A DNA stretch of 64,000 bases from Methanomicrobiales archaeon HGW-Methanomicrobiales-1 (lineage in GTDB: Archaea > Halobacteriota > Methanomicrobia > Methanomicrobiales > Methanospirillaceae), in NCBI GenBank assembly GCA_002839675.1, contig PGYM01000001.1, forward strand, positions 1,151,881 through 1,215,880, written 5' to 3'. The notes under the pieces are model-generated. The model had not been told where the DNA came from and ran no database searches. It saw nothing but the letters and a program-made list of their open reading frames with translations. This document shows, in pieces, positions 7,980 through 16,562 of the stretch. The position numbers were made by a program, and so were the translations under genes. How positions within the stretch are numbered: the first letter of the stretch is position 1; each line of letters starts with the position of its first letter.

Positions 7980-9056
7980 ATGACTATGATTCCCGCTGGC
8001 ATATCGCGGACCGAGCGCATCGTGCTCTTCATCGCGCTTATCGTCATCATTATCCTGGCGGTGAAGATGACTGCATACATTGTCACCCTTTTTGTCATGG
8101 CACTCATCCTCACACTCCTTGCGTTGCCCGGTTTGTTCTGGCTGAAAGAAAAAGGACTTTCCTATTTTCATGCAACGCTCATCATCACCGTTATTGCATC
8201 CGTTTTAATTCTTGGATTCTTTTTCCTGACCTTCCTATCATTCCATACGCTCCTTGCAGATCTTCCGCAGTATCAGGCAGAACTCAACAATCGTCTCCAG
8301 GAGATTTCAACGATTCTTTCATCCTATGGCATATCCAGTGTCTCCAACGGGGAGCCAACGATCAATCTCAGTCAGATTCTCTCGGTCGCACTTGGGGGAG
8401 CCATGAGCGTTATCGACGGAATTATGTTTCTCTTTTTTGTCGGGATAACAACCTTTTTCATGCTGCTCGATGCTCCGAACATTTCCACCCGCCTTGAACA
8501 GAGGTTCGGCAAAGATTCTGAGACCATGCAGCAGTTCTCCCGCATGACCGGCTATATCACCGATTTTATCGTTGTCAGGACGGAGACGAACTTCGTCCAT
8601 GGTGTGCTCTTTGGGAGTTTTTTGGGAATAATGGGGGTCCAGGGGGCAATTCTTTGGGGAGTCCTGACATTCCTTCTTGGCTATATTCCCTATTTCGGGC
8701 TCGTAATCGCAGCCGTGCCAGCAATCTTTTTTGCATGGATCCAGTTTGGCATACCGGGGGCAGTCGCAGTCATTGCCGCAGTTTGCGTACTGAACCTGGT
8801 TGTCGAGAACCCGGTGTATTCCTTCCTTGCAGCACGGAAATTCGACATGCCGGCTCTTATTGTCATCGTGTCGGTGATCTTCTGGGGCTGGCTGCTGGGA
8901 CTCGTGGGCATGCTCTTTGCAATCCCTATCACCCTGCTGGTCCTGATGGTCTTCCAGATGTGCGATGAACTCCGCTGGATCAATGCCGCACTCGGGGTCG
9001 GTCATCTCTTTGAAGAGTTAGGGAACAAAAATAAGGGGCAGGAAATCGAGCATTAA
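7980..9056 (+). CDS. AI-2E family (PerM/YdiK-type) membrane transporter
   Basis: A 358-residue polytopic protein of the AI-2E exporter / PerM family (PF01594). Two or three helices open the protein (residues 12-50), a third follows near 65-90, then a soluble loop (100-150), and a C-terminal bundle containing the family-typical GYIPYFGLVIAAVPA (about 233-247) and VENPVYSFL. Family members export small molecules or Na+/H+; autoinducer transport should not be assumed in an archaeon. It follows the small envelope proteins on the same strand after 165 bases and may be expressed with them. Confidence 0.85.
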   Translation: MTMIPAGISRTERIVLFIALIVIIILAVKMTAYIVTLFVMALILTLLALPGLFWLKEKGLSYFHATLIITVIASVLILGFFFLTFLSFHTLLADLPQYQAELNNRLQEISTILSSYGISSVSNGEPTINLSQILSVALGGAMSVIDGIMFLFFVGITTFFMLLDAPNISTRLEQRFGKDSETMQQFSRMTGYITDFIVVRTETNFVHGVLFGSFLGIMGVQGAILWGVLTFLLGYIPYFGLVIAAVPAIFFAWIQFGIPGAVAVIAAVCVLNLVVENPVYSFLAARKFDMPALIVIVSVIFWGWLLGLVGMLFAIPITLLVLMVFQMCDELRWINAALGVGHLFEELGNKNKGQEIEH

Positions 9057-9291
9057 AAAAAGAATGACAGGATCTTTATTTTCCTGCACCTGCGGGTTTT
9101 TCCGGAACCCATCATGCTTTACGCTATGAAGACCAATAATAATACATAATAATCGGTTTTGGCAATGGGATCATCCCCCTGTTCAGGGTATATCCATCCC
9201 ATGCCCTTTAAAAAACCCTTTTTATCCCCATGGATCGAACACGAGATCAGGTCTGTTACCCTGAGAGAACACCCATTAAAACCGTAAAAAA

Positions 9292-9507
9292 ATGATAAAA
9301 AACTCCGTAAAACCTGAAATTCCCGGAACCCGAAGCGGGTATGTTATCCGGTTCACCTGCCCCGAATGCTCTACAGAAAATTCCATTGTCAACAAATCCC
9401 CGCGGGATCATTATAAAGCGACACGGGATGCAGCGTGCAAGAATTGCAAGAAGCGTTCCCGGATCATCACCCCCGACATGCATCACACGGCCTATACATC
9501 CGTGTAA
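9292..9507 (+). CDS. Small zinc-ribbon-like protein
   Basis: A 71-residue basic protein with FTCPECSTEN (residues 22-31) and AACKNCKKRS (47-56), two CxxC knuckles 23 residues apart that would bind one zinc. Codon use is like that of the neighbours. No Shine-Dalgarno is visible before the ATG. No named family recognised; nucleic-acid binding is possible but only inferred. Confidence 0.55.
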   Translation: MIKNSVKPEIPGTRSGYVIRFTCPECSTENSIVNKSPRDHYKATRDAACKNCKKRSRIITPDMHHTAYTSV

Positions 9508-9623
9508 TCGTTTTTATGCACGCATGTGCTTTACCTGAAATCCGGTCATCTTCTCAGATGATAATAGACCGGGCTGTTTGTATGGTCACAACCAGTTACA
9601 ACGAAAAAAGGGATTGGTTTTAG

Positions 9624-10070
9624 TTATAGGGATATTTTCTTTAAGCGAAGATCCAACACGCCGTTTTTGAGCGTAGCTCTTGCCCCGCTCCTGGTGACAG
9701 GTACTGGCAGCGATATGAGATGGTGAAGGGAAAAGGATTGCTGCTGGGGTTGGTAATAACGATCCTCTCCTCCAGAATCATCATCCTGCCAGTTGCAGGA
9801 AATTTTCAGAGTGACCGGATCTACCAGGTCAGCAGAGATTACCGCTGTATCCATGCCAGGGATCATATCCACGGTCACTATCACTTCATCATCGTGCCCG
9901 ACAACTTCTGCGTTCAGGTTATGCAGGTACTGGCATACGATTTCGGATCTTTCTTCATCAGGCAACAGCGGATTATCAGTTGGTTCAAGTGCAAGCTGGA
10001 ACAGGTAGTCCATGGATGCTTTGAGTTCATCGAGTTCATCATAGATTGACCGGTGATTACGTCGTACCAT
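9624..10070 (-). CDS. Hsp20/alpha-crystallin-like protein
   Basis: A 148-residue protein with a helical N-terminal part (residues 8-55) and a beta-rich C-terminal domain that ends with RATLKNGVLDLRLKK, the hallmark strand of the alpha-crystallin fold. VTVDMIPGMD (about residues 64-73) corresponds to the first strands of that domain. The insert of acidic and glutamine residues (90-110) and the lack of a C-terminal IxI anchor make it a divergent member. A strong ribosome site (GAGGAGGT) precedes the ATG. A chaperone role is inferred from the fold. Confidence 0.65.
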   Translation of the reverse strand: MVRRNHRSIYDELDELKASMDYLFQLALEPTDNPLLPDEERSEIVCQYLHNLNAEVVGHDDEVIVTVDMIPGMDTAVISADLVDPVTLKISCNWQDDDSGGEDRYYQPQQQSFSLHHLISLPVPVTRSGARATLKNGVLDLRLKKISL

Positions 10071-10295
10071 TTCTCTACCTCCTCTTTTTGTTGCTCAGGT
10101 GCTGATCAACCTGGATACATGGACGAGTGTTGTTCATGCCAATATAGGTATCTGCTTGAGGAGAAATGAGAGAGGGCTGGATCGAAAGATAAGGAGTCAC
10201 CCCCGTATCCTTTGAAAAAAACAGCCGGGTGTGGAAAAGAGGAACTAGACAGAGCCAAAAAAAGTATTCTTAATAAAAACTGAAAGTGATTTTTA

Positions 10296-10724
10296 TTAAT
10301 AATCGGTAACATCCGGCTGCTGGCTCAATACCATAATATCCGGCGTATTTTCCAGCAGTCCTGCAAGGTATTTTCCTGCCCATTCTTCCGTTTCATATTC
10401 TAAAAACGGGCGAAACGAGCCCTGTATTACCGCATTTTCTTTCTCAAACCGGAGCAATCCGATTGGAGAACCTCCCAGCCTGACAAGTTTGTTTAAGTCA
10501 TTTAAGGGGTACTTCCCGGAACTGAATACAAATTTGGTCTCATCGGGAAACCCGACTGCTATTGCAACAAGAAAGGTATTTTTGGCTTCTTTGAGCATCT
10601 CATTAACCAGATCTGATGTATTTCTCATGATGTACCTGTCAAAGGGTTGCAATTCATGACATAAATAATTCGTTAAATGCCGCGTACGGTGTTCCATTAC
10701 AGGATTATCCGGGTATAAATTCAT
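10296..10724 (-). CDS. Hypothetical protein
   Basis: A 142-residue cytosolic protein from the ATG at 10724; a TTG at 10775 would add 17 residues of poor protein character. GGACAGG lies just upstream of the ATG. The sequence alternates predicted strands (FLVAIAVGF, TKFVFSSG, IGLLRFEKE, DIMVLSQQ) with a helical start, and has no membrane segment or clear motif. Family not recognised. Confidence 0.55.
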   Translation of the reverse strand: MNLYPDNPVMEHRTRHLTNYLCHELQPFDRYIMRNTSDLVNEMLKEAKNTFLVAIAVGFPDETKFVFSSGKYPLNDLNKLVRLGGSPIGLLRFEKENAVIQGSFRPFLEYETEEWAGKYLAGLLENTPDIMVLSQQPDVTDY

Positions 10725-10843
10725 CCTGTCCAGGAGGAACAGGATACTCCCCGGCCCGGGGGGAACATGCGTCAATACATTTCAGAAAAAGTACGGAAAA
10801 AACGGTAAGATGTGCCGACAGGATCTGCTCACCGCATCGTAAA

Positions 10844-11149
10844 ATGGATGGCACGGGGATAAATTCCATTCCCGACATTCCCTTTCACACATCCAGGGAG
10901 ATGTCATCGAACCGGGGCATATCTCAGGTCATCACTACCCTGGCCCGGTTCCAGGCGATCACATTTCCATTGCAATCGATCTCAAAGGAGGCATCCGTAA
11001 AAGTCGATAATCTCTCAGTGAAATGTCCCTGCCTGCGATTCCAGGATCCTGCCCTTGTGCAGGAATTGACGGTAATCAGGATGGACATTCTTCCCGCTGG
11101 TCAATACGTTAATCTCCTGAACATTCAGAATAATTATCACAGGGTGTAG
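10844..11149 (+). CDS. Doubtful hypothetical protein
   Basis: A 101-residue frame that fills the gap between two clearer genes and ends two bases before the next start. No ribosome site precedes its ATG. The second half (residues 50-101) looks more protein-like than the first. It may be a decayed or spurious frame; nothing else is seen in this gap. Confidence 0.22.
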   Translation: MDGTGINSIPDIPFHTSREMSSNRGISQVITTLARFQAITFPLQSISKEASVKVDNLSVKCPCLRFQDPALVQELTVIRMDILPAGQYVNLLNIQNNYHRV

Positions 11150-11151
11150 AT

Positions 11152-11439
11152 ATGGGAGTCTTCCGGTACGAGAACAAATATGCAGCACCGACAAAAGAGC
11201 AGCGCGAGCGGTATATGACCGGGGAACGCGAAGAGCACACCTTTGGCCCGGATGACAAGATTCTCCTGATCGCGTATGACGAGGCAGTGTACATCAAAGA
11301 CGATATCGACGAGGTTCGCATTCTTTTTACCGGGATCAAGGATAAGCAGAAAGCGTACGATGAGGTGCGGACGCTCATCGAGCACCACCAGCAGAAAAGC
11401 GAGGAAGAATCACCATTTTCTACGGCAAATGAATACTGA
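11152..11439 (+). CDS. Small hypothetical protein
   Basis: A 95-residue, charged, soluble protein with a beta-rich centre (KILLIAYDEAVYIKDD, EVRILFTG) and a helical C-terminal third rich in Glu and Gln. AGGGTG lies 8 bases upstream of the ATG. Codon use agrees with coding. No family recognised. Confidence 0.6.
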   Translation: MGVFRYENKYAAPTKEQRERYMTGEREEHTFGPDDKILLIAYDEAVYIKDDIDEVRILFTGIKDKQKAYDEVRTLIEHHQQKSEEESPFSTANEY

Positions 11440-11707
11440 GGTATCGAACCCGTTGTACCGTTAATAGCCAAACCGGGCCGGCCCAGGGGAAATTTCCCAT
11501 TTTTACGTAATTCAGGCATTTTTGAAATCTCTCTTTTTTTTTGCTTATTCTTTCACCATCGAAGGGAAGGTAACCTATAAAACTCCTCAGGGATGCGGCA
11601 CTGTTTGGGGAGTGCATCTCCTTGACCCTGTTATTGATTCACTTTTTTATCAGGATTTTTCCCTGACCATTTAAGGTCCTTTCCCCACGCCCGGCGGGAC
11701 AGGATGG

Positions 11708-11725
11708 GGGGGTCAGTGAGGGACA
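11708..11725 (+). repeat. 18-bp motif, copy 1
   Basis: Exact GGGGGTCAGTGAGGGACA, preceded by two more G. It pairs as an inverted repeat with copy 2 (11815-11832) and is a direct repeat of copy 3 (11914-11931). Confidence 0.8.
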
Positions 11726-11814
11726 ATTCGTTTTGCACGGAATGGTGATATCTGGATGTATTCTGTCGTAATTTTTTGGAATTTGTTTGCAGGGTTGTGG
11801 CCATAATGATTAAA

Positions 11815-11832
11815 TGTCCCTCACTGACCCCC
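11815..11832 (-). repeat. 18-bp motif, copy 2 (inverted)
   Basis: Reverse complement of the same 18 bases, ending in a run of C at 11828-11832. Together with copy 1 it would form a stem of 18 pairs around an 89-base loop. Confidence 0.8.
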
Positions 11833-11913
11833 TATCATCCCTTTTGATTTTTGGACCGGATTTGCTGTATTTTACGGTATATCTATGCCCCTATAATGTT
11901 GTGATGAGGGAAG

Positions 11914-11931
11914 GGGGGTCAGTGAGGGACA
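11914..11931 (+). repeat. 18-bp motif, copy 3
   Basis: Exact direct copy 206 bases after copy 1. It also forms an inverted pair with copy 2 around an 81-base loop. Confidence 0.8.
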
Positions 11932-12261
11932 AACAAGATTTGCGGCGGTCCATAGAGCAGTTATCTGGAGCGATGGTGAAAAAAATCCGGGCTTTTGCTT
12001 TACTGTTGCGATGCACCCCGCCGCCCCGAAGGGTGCCCAGCGGTGGATCAATGACGAAAAAATGCTGAAACCCAAGTTGCCCTACCGTGCATCTGACTGG
12101 GCATTTGGTGGGGACTCCTCGTATTATCATGGATTTTTTCCGTTTGGACGCGAACTTTCCGTTCATTTGCATCACGATGGAACTAAAAAAAAACCTGATG
12201 GATCATTCCAGAATATTTTTCCCTTTTTCTGCCACAAGATTCCTTAGCAGGTGACCAATAT

Positions 12262-12840
12262 ATGGATGAACTCATCGAAAAAATCCGCAGTCATGTCAGA
12301 GACGAGCTCGGGACTGCGGGTTCCCATGGCATGGATCACACCGAACGTGTCACCCGTTTGTGCCGGATTATTGGAAAACGCGAGCATGCGGATATGGACA
12401 TCCTGATCCCTGCCGCCCTGCTCCACGATATTGCCCGGCCTCTTGAAAAGGAGAGAGGGTTGCCCCATGAGACTGAAGGGGCACGGATGGCGGAAGCCTA
12501 TCTCGCATCAATACACTACAATCCGGAACTCATCCCCGCAATCGGTGCTGCGATCCGTACCCACCGCTTCCGGTCTGATGAAAAACCGGCAACTCCCGAA
12601 GCAAAGATCCTCTCCGATGCAGACAAACTCGATGCTCTTGGAGCAATCGGTATTGCCCGGACATTCATGCGGGCAGCAGAACACGGCGGCGATATCAGTG
12701 ATGCTGTATTTCATTTCCACGACAAACTGCTGAAGTTAAAAAATTTGATGTACACGGAAACGGGTCGGGATATCGCGGGAGAGCGGCATGTATTTCTCGC
12801 AACATTCCTCGAAACTCTTGAACGTGAGAGGGGAAAATAA
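12262..12840 (+). CDS. HD-domain phosphohydrolase
   Basis: A 192-residue metal-dependent hydrolase of the HD superfamily. Motifs in order: HGMDHTERV (residues 23-31), ALLHDIARP (53-61) with the HD pair, AIRTHRF (about 94-100) and the final metal-binding ILSDADKLDALG (112-123). The length and motif set resemble bacterial YedJ-type HD proteins. The substrate is unknown; nucleotides or phosphate esters are usual for the fold. AGGTGA precedes the ATG by 5 bases. It is a single gene, not visibly in an operon. Confidence 0.85.
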   Translation: MDELIEKIRSHVRDELGTAGSHGMDHTERVTRLCRIIGKREHADMDILIPAALLHDIARPLEKERGLPHETEGARMAEAYLASIHYNPELIPAIGAAIRTHRFRSDEKPATPEAKILSDADKLDALGAIGIARTFMRAAEHGGDISDAVFHFHDKLLKLKNLMYTETGRDIAGERHVFLATFLETLERERGK

Positions 12841-13056
12841 AGAAGATTATTTTCTCATGGTAAGCTGAGATATCCCCAATACCGCAAGAACTGCGATGAT
12901 ATTTATTCACTTTTGATTATTGGGCAAAACGGATACAAATGACAACATTTATTGTAGTTATCCGGTAAAACACGTTTACCAAATCCGTAAGAATTTCCGT
13001 TCAGAAAAACGACTTCATCGGTTGTTTCCTGAAGGATAGATTGTCCGGGTATTCTG

Positions 13057-14955
13057 ATGAAAATTCAATACATAATGCTGATCGGGATCTGTCTTCTTTT
13101 GTCAGTTACAACAGTATCTGCATTAAACGGGAACTGGACAGAGATCAATTCATCAGCAGAATTTCCGCAACGATACCACCATACCTCGGTAGTTTACGGG
13201 AATTCTCTCTGGGTGATGGGCGGGTATGATACGAATTACCTGAACGATACATGGTATTCTACTGATGGTAATATATGGCACCGGGCCAACGCATCTGCGG
13301 AATTTCCGGCGCGAACCTGGCACACGTCTGTCGTGCACGCTAACCGCATGTGGGTGATCGGGGGTACACTTTCCGGTTTGGAAAAACTGAATGATGTCTG
13401 GAACTCGACGGATGGCATTATCTGGGAACAGGCAAATGATTCCGCAGAATTTCCCAAACGGGATGCACACGCATCGGTAGTTTACAATAACCGTATGTGG
13501 GTTATCGGGGGTACTAATTCTGTTGGGGTGGGGCTGAATGATGTCTGGAACTCTACCGATGGGATGGACTGGAAATTGACCAATTCAAGTGCCGGGTTTT
13601 CTGCCAGGTATGGTCACTCGGCCCTTGTCTTTGATAACAAGATGTGGGTAATTGGTGGCAACGATGGCGTGGACAAAAATGATGTCTGGTATTCCAGCGA
13701 CGGGATCGTATGGGTCGAGGCAATCCATAACGCTGCATTCCCGCCCCGGTACAGCCACACTTCCGCGGTCTATGATAACAAGATGTGGATAATTGGCGGA
13801 ATTGGCGGAGCTGCGATCAGAAATGATGTCTGGTATTCCTCTGATGGCATTACCTGGACTATTCCCACGGTCACCGCCCCCATGCCATCACGTGAGGGTC
13901 ACACATCGGGGGTATACGGCTCGAAAATGTGGATTCTTGGCGGGTATAACGGCGCGACCAATAAAAACGACACCTGGTCATTCCTGTCCTCCCCGGTCGC
14001 GGGATTCACCGCCAGCCCGAGGTCCGGCAGTACTCCCCTTTCGGTAACATTTTCAGACACATCGACGGGATATCCCTCATCATATTCATGGACATTTGGC
14101 GATGGTGGAACCGCGTCAATTGCCAATCCTGTACATAGCTACACAGCCGCAGGCACGTACACGGTATCCCAGACGGTAACGAACAGTGATGGGACAAGTA
14201 CCGAAACAAAAGCGCAATACATCTCGGTAACTATCCCGGAGCCCGTCTCCGTCGGCGATGATGTACCCTCATCAGAACCGCCACTGGCCCATGCACTCAT
14301 GACAACGACCGTGAACGTAGGAGGGGATTCGGCAGTGACCCATGCGACCCTGACCGGCACCGGGCTTTCAGATCTCATCATAACCGGAATCGTACGGCAG
14401 GGACCGGGGACTGATATCCCCCCTCCACCCGGTATCGTATACCAGTATATCGATCTCGTTCAGGCACGGTACATCACCATAACCGGTTCGGAGATACATT
14501 TCTCTGTCCCGGCTCCATGGCTGGAAGAGCACTGGGTAAGCCCGGATAATGTGAATATGTACCATTTTACCGGTACAATGTGGGAAGCACTACCCACAGA
14601 ATTCGTCAGCACAAGGGACGGCCGGGTTTTTTTCTCATCGCAGGGTTCCGGGTTCTCGTTGTTTGCGATCAGCGGGAAACCCGGTGAAAACCCGGACGGT
14701 CCTCCTACCAGCCATGCCCCGTATGCATCGGGCGATACCCCGCCAAATCCGGAAAATCCGCCTGCTGTCACAAGCCCGGTTGTCGCGCAGACAACATCGC
14801 CCCTTCCGGTACTATCGATCCAGCCGGCCCCGGGTTTTCCGTTTATTATCGTACTCACCGTCATTGGTTGTACCGGACTCCTTGCCGGTGGACTACTGGT
14901 ACGGAGATGGTGGATCCGGCAACAGAACCCGACATTATTCCAGGAATACAAGTGA
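13057..14955 (+). CDS. Exported Kelch-repeat, PKD and PGF-pre-PGF surface protein
   Basis: A 632-residue surface protein. A signal peptide spans residues 1-22. Six Kelch-type repeats of about 50 residues follow (22-310), each with an HTS-V-Y-N-MWVIGG strand and a NDVW-STDG turn; together they should form a beta-propeller. A PKD domain (about 312-392) has the typical SYSWTFGDGG. Then comes a domain like PGF-pre-PGF (about 410-545, ending FSLFAISG), a Pro/Thr-rich linker, and one C-terminal membrane helix (about 588-610) followed by RRWWIRQQ. The protein is thus held at the outer membrane face, probably for binding or adhesion. Confidence 0.85.
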   Translation: MKIQYIMLIGICLLLSVTTVSALNGNWTEINSSAEFPQRYHHTSVVYGNSLWVMGGYDTNYLNDTWYSTDGNIWHRANASAEFPARTWHTSVVHANRMWVIGGTLSGLEKLNDVWNSTDGIIWEQANDSAEFPKRDAHASVVYNNRMWVIGGTNSVGVGLNDVWNSTDGMDWKLTNSSAGFSARYGHSALVFDNKMWVIGGNDGVDKNDVWYSSDGIVWVEAIHNAAFPPRYSHTSAVYDNKMWIIGGIGGAAIRNDVWYSSDGITWTIPTVTAPMPSREGHTSGVYGSKMWILGGYNGATNKNDTWSFLSSPVAGFTASPRSGSTPLSVTFSDTSTGYPSSYSWTFGDGGTASIANPVHSYTAAGTYTVSQTVTNSDGTSTETKAQYISVTIPEPVSVGDDVPSSEPPLAHALMTTTVNVGGDSAVTHATLTGTGLSDLIITGIVRQGPGTDIPPPPGIVYQYIDLVQARYITITGSEIHFSVPAPWLEEHWVSPDNVNMYHFTGTMWEALPTEFVSTRDGRVFFSSQGSGFSLFAISGKPGENPDGPPTSHAPYASGDTPPNPENPPAVTSPVVAQTTSPLPVLSIQPAPGFPFIIVLTVIGCTGLLAGGLLVRRWWIRQQNPTLFQEYK

Positions 14956-15088
14956 TTCCAAAGTCAGGCATTTTTACCAAAAATAGCATTTAGGCCAATC
15001 CAGATCGATCCTGACTTTTAAAAATCCATTAACACCACCGGTATGAACATATCGGCAAAATATTATCCAGCAGCCGGCTGAATAATGG

Positions 15089-15523
15089 ATGGGAACTTCA
15101 ATGGATGACCAGATAACCGAAGACGAGCCCTGTGAGCAGTGCGGACTCTGCTGCCGGATATTCGGCCCTGGTATTACACCAACCGTACCGAATGTGTACA
15201 TCTGGATAGAACAGGGGCGGACCGATATCCTGCGCTGGTTTGTAGCATACAGGGAGAAAAGCACGCCGGTGAACTGTGCGGACCTCCATGCTGAAGACCT
15301 CGGGGATGTTGTCTCTGTGGAGATGCGCAATCCCGACACCGGGGATTATGTAACCGTCTGCCCGTTCCTGCGCCGGGTCACAAAAGAGCGGTACCTTTGC
15401 GGAATTCACCAGGTAAAACCCGACATGTGCTGCACCTACCAGCCGTGGATCTGGGGCGAGACATACTTCAACCGTTGCAAAGGTTTGGAAAAAACCAACC
15501 GGGCTGGCAGATGGCCATTATAA
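15089..15523 (+). CDS. YkgJ-family cysteine cluster protein
   Basis: A 144-residue member of the YkgJ family with CEQCGLCC at residues 15-22, VCPFLRR near residue 91, YLCGIH, and MCCTYQPW followed by a last cysteine in FNRCKG. Between them lies a helical segment containing DILRWF, comparable to the DILQHV segment of the protein at 3936-4331, so these two are closer to each other than to the copy at 170-673. ATG at 15101 is an alternative start. Role unknown. Confidence 0.85.
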   Translation: MGTSMDDQITEDEPCEQCGLCCRIFGPGITPTVPNVYIWIEQGRTDILRWFVAYREKSTPVNCADLHAEDLGDVVSVEMRNPDTGDYVTVCPFLRRVTKERYLCGIHQVKPDMCCTYQPWIWGETYFNRCKGLEKTNRAGRWPL

Positions 15524-15843
15524 GCCGGTAGCCTGCGTCTCCGGGAAATATTTTCATTACCGTCCGATGATTTTTTGGTAAAAGTTTTTAATCGGGACAG
15601 ATCCCGGAAATTCTTTCTCTCACCACATCTGGTTTACATCGGACAAGGGGCCGTTTTCGTTTATGGGCCGGACTGCTGATAAATTTTGAGAGGACAAATG
15701 GAACGGGGCACACCCGTATCGCCGCGTTGACCTGTCCGGATGTCTCCCATGTTAATCTCCCTTTTATATTTTTGATGCCCCTTTGGTTCTTCCAGGGATA
15801 TCGTTGCGTATTGAAAAAAAATCAAAATTGAGAAAATTCCAGG
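15524..15843. other. Gap between convergent genes
   Basis: These 320 bases lie between two converging genes. I see no open frame with coding character and no repeat; T-rich tracts at both ends would suit termination. Confidence 0.4.
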
Positions 15844-16185
15844 TTAAATATACTGGTTTTTCCGCAGCCAGTCTGACTGTGGCTTGAGATACCGGTAAAT
15901 AATATCACACTTCTCGTCCTGGAAACTCCACGGCATGACAATAACGGTATCGCCTTCCCGGATCCAGGCTCGTTTCTTAATCTTTCCCTTGATCCTGCCC
16001 ATGCGGGTGACGCCGTCCATGCACCGGACACGGATGTGATTTGCCCCCAGCATCGTTTCGGCAAGGGCGAATTGTTCTTTGTTCCATTTCTTGGGCAGCC
16101 GTACACGGGCAACGGGTGAACCATCGGGGTTCACGGCATTTGGATCTGCTGCTGCGTCATTGTTTTTTTTATGAAAAGCACTCAT
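15844..16185 (-). CDS. eif1A: Translation initiation factor aIF-1A
   Basis: A 113-residue archaeal homologue of eIF-1A (IF1 family), which binds the A site of the small ribosomal subunit. The OB-fold core runs from residue 35 to 105: MLGANHIRVRCMDG, TRMGRIKGKIKKR, IREGDTVIVMPW. The N-terminus before residue 30 is a flexible tail with Asn/Asp/Ala. A strong TATA box lies about 20 bases upstream and no Shine-Dalgarno is present, so the message is probably leaderless. It is divergent from the thermosome gene. Confidence 0.95.
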   Translation of the reverse strand: MSAFHKKNNDAAADPNAVNPDGSPVARVRLPKKWNKEQFALAETMLGANHIRVRCMDGVTRMGRIKGKIKKRAWIREGDTVIVMPWSFQDEKCDIIYRYLKPQSDWLRKNQYI

Positions 16186-16562
16186 TCAACCAACTACAAA
16201 TATATAAATATATTGGGGGGCTGACACCATGAAGCTATGTTTGCTACGCTCCGTAAAACAACACCGGTGACCCGGGGCTAAACTGCCCGTACCATACATA
16301 GGCATATGAACTCACGAACCAATGGTAGCCCAATACGGCATGACGATGAATTCTCCCGTATCGGCCCGCACGGGCTGATAACGTTTTCACCAACCGCACC
16401 ATGGTAACCGGGGATATGATCTCACGCTTTGATTCCACAATACTTTTTAAGGCCTGCGAATACCGACAATCCAGACACCCCCGACCTGCAAAGCGTAAGA
16501 AATATGGAGTATGAACGGTTGTGCCGGCGAGGAACACAAATGGATAATTATCAAGGATAGAT
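16186..16562. other. Divergent promoter region of aIF-1A and the thermosome
   Basis: The left edge holds the TATA box of aIF-1A. For the thermosome, CTTTTTAAGG at about 16443-16452 is a possible TATA box, leaving a leader of roughly 85 bases; AAGGAT lies 6 bases before its ATG. No gene is seen inside. Confidence 0.4.
16198..16214 (-). promoter_or_regulatory. TATA box of aIF-1A
   Basis: AAATATATAAATATATT on the plus strand is TATA-like on both strands. Its centre is about 21 bases from the ATG at 16185, which fits transcription starting at or next to the start codon. Confidence 0.55.

Larger units (their letters stand above)
11440..12261. other. Long gap with a triple 18-bp repeat
   Basis: These 822 bases hold no convincing gene. 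Their main structure is the motif GGGGGTCAGTGAGGGACA at 11708-11725 and 11914-11931, and in inverse orientation at 11815-11832. Copies one and two form an inverted pair about 90 bases apart. Short open frames across 11814-12247 change protein character along their length and are not called. Confidence 0.5.

Noticed and set aside
11814..12247. Short forward frames in the gap before the HD hydrolase
   Set aside because: They run through the 18-bp repeats and have no start signals or family resemblance.
16340..16395. Possible C/D-box small RNA (GACGATGA ... CTGATA) before the thermosome gene
   Set aside because: The C box deviates from RTGATGA and no D'/C' pair is seen; too weak to call.
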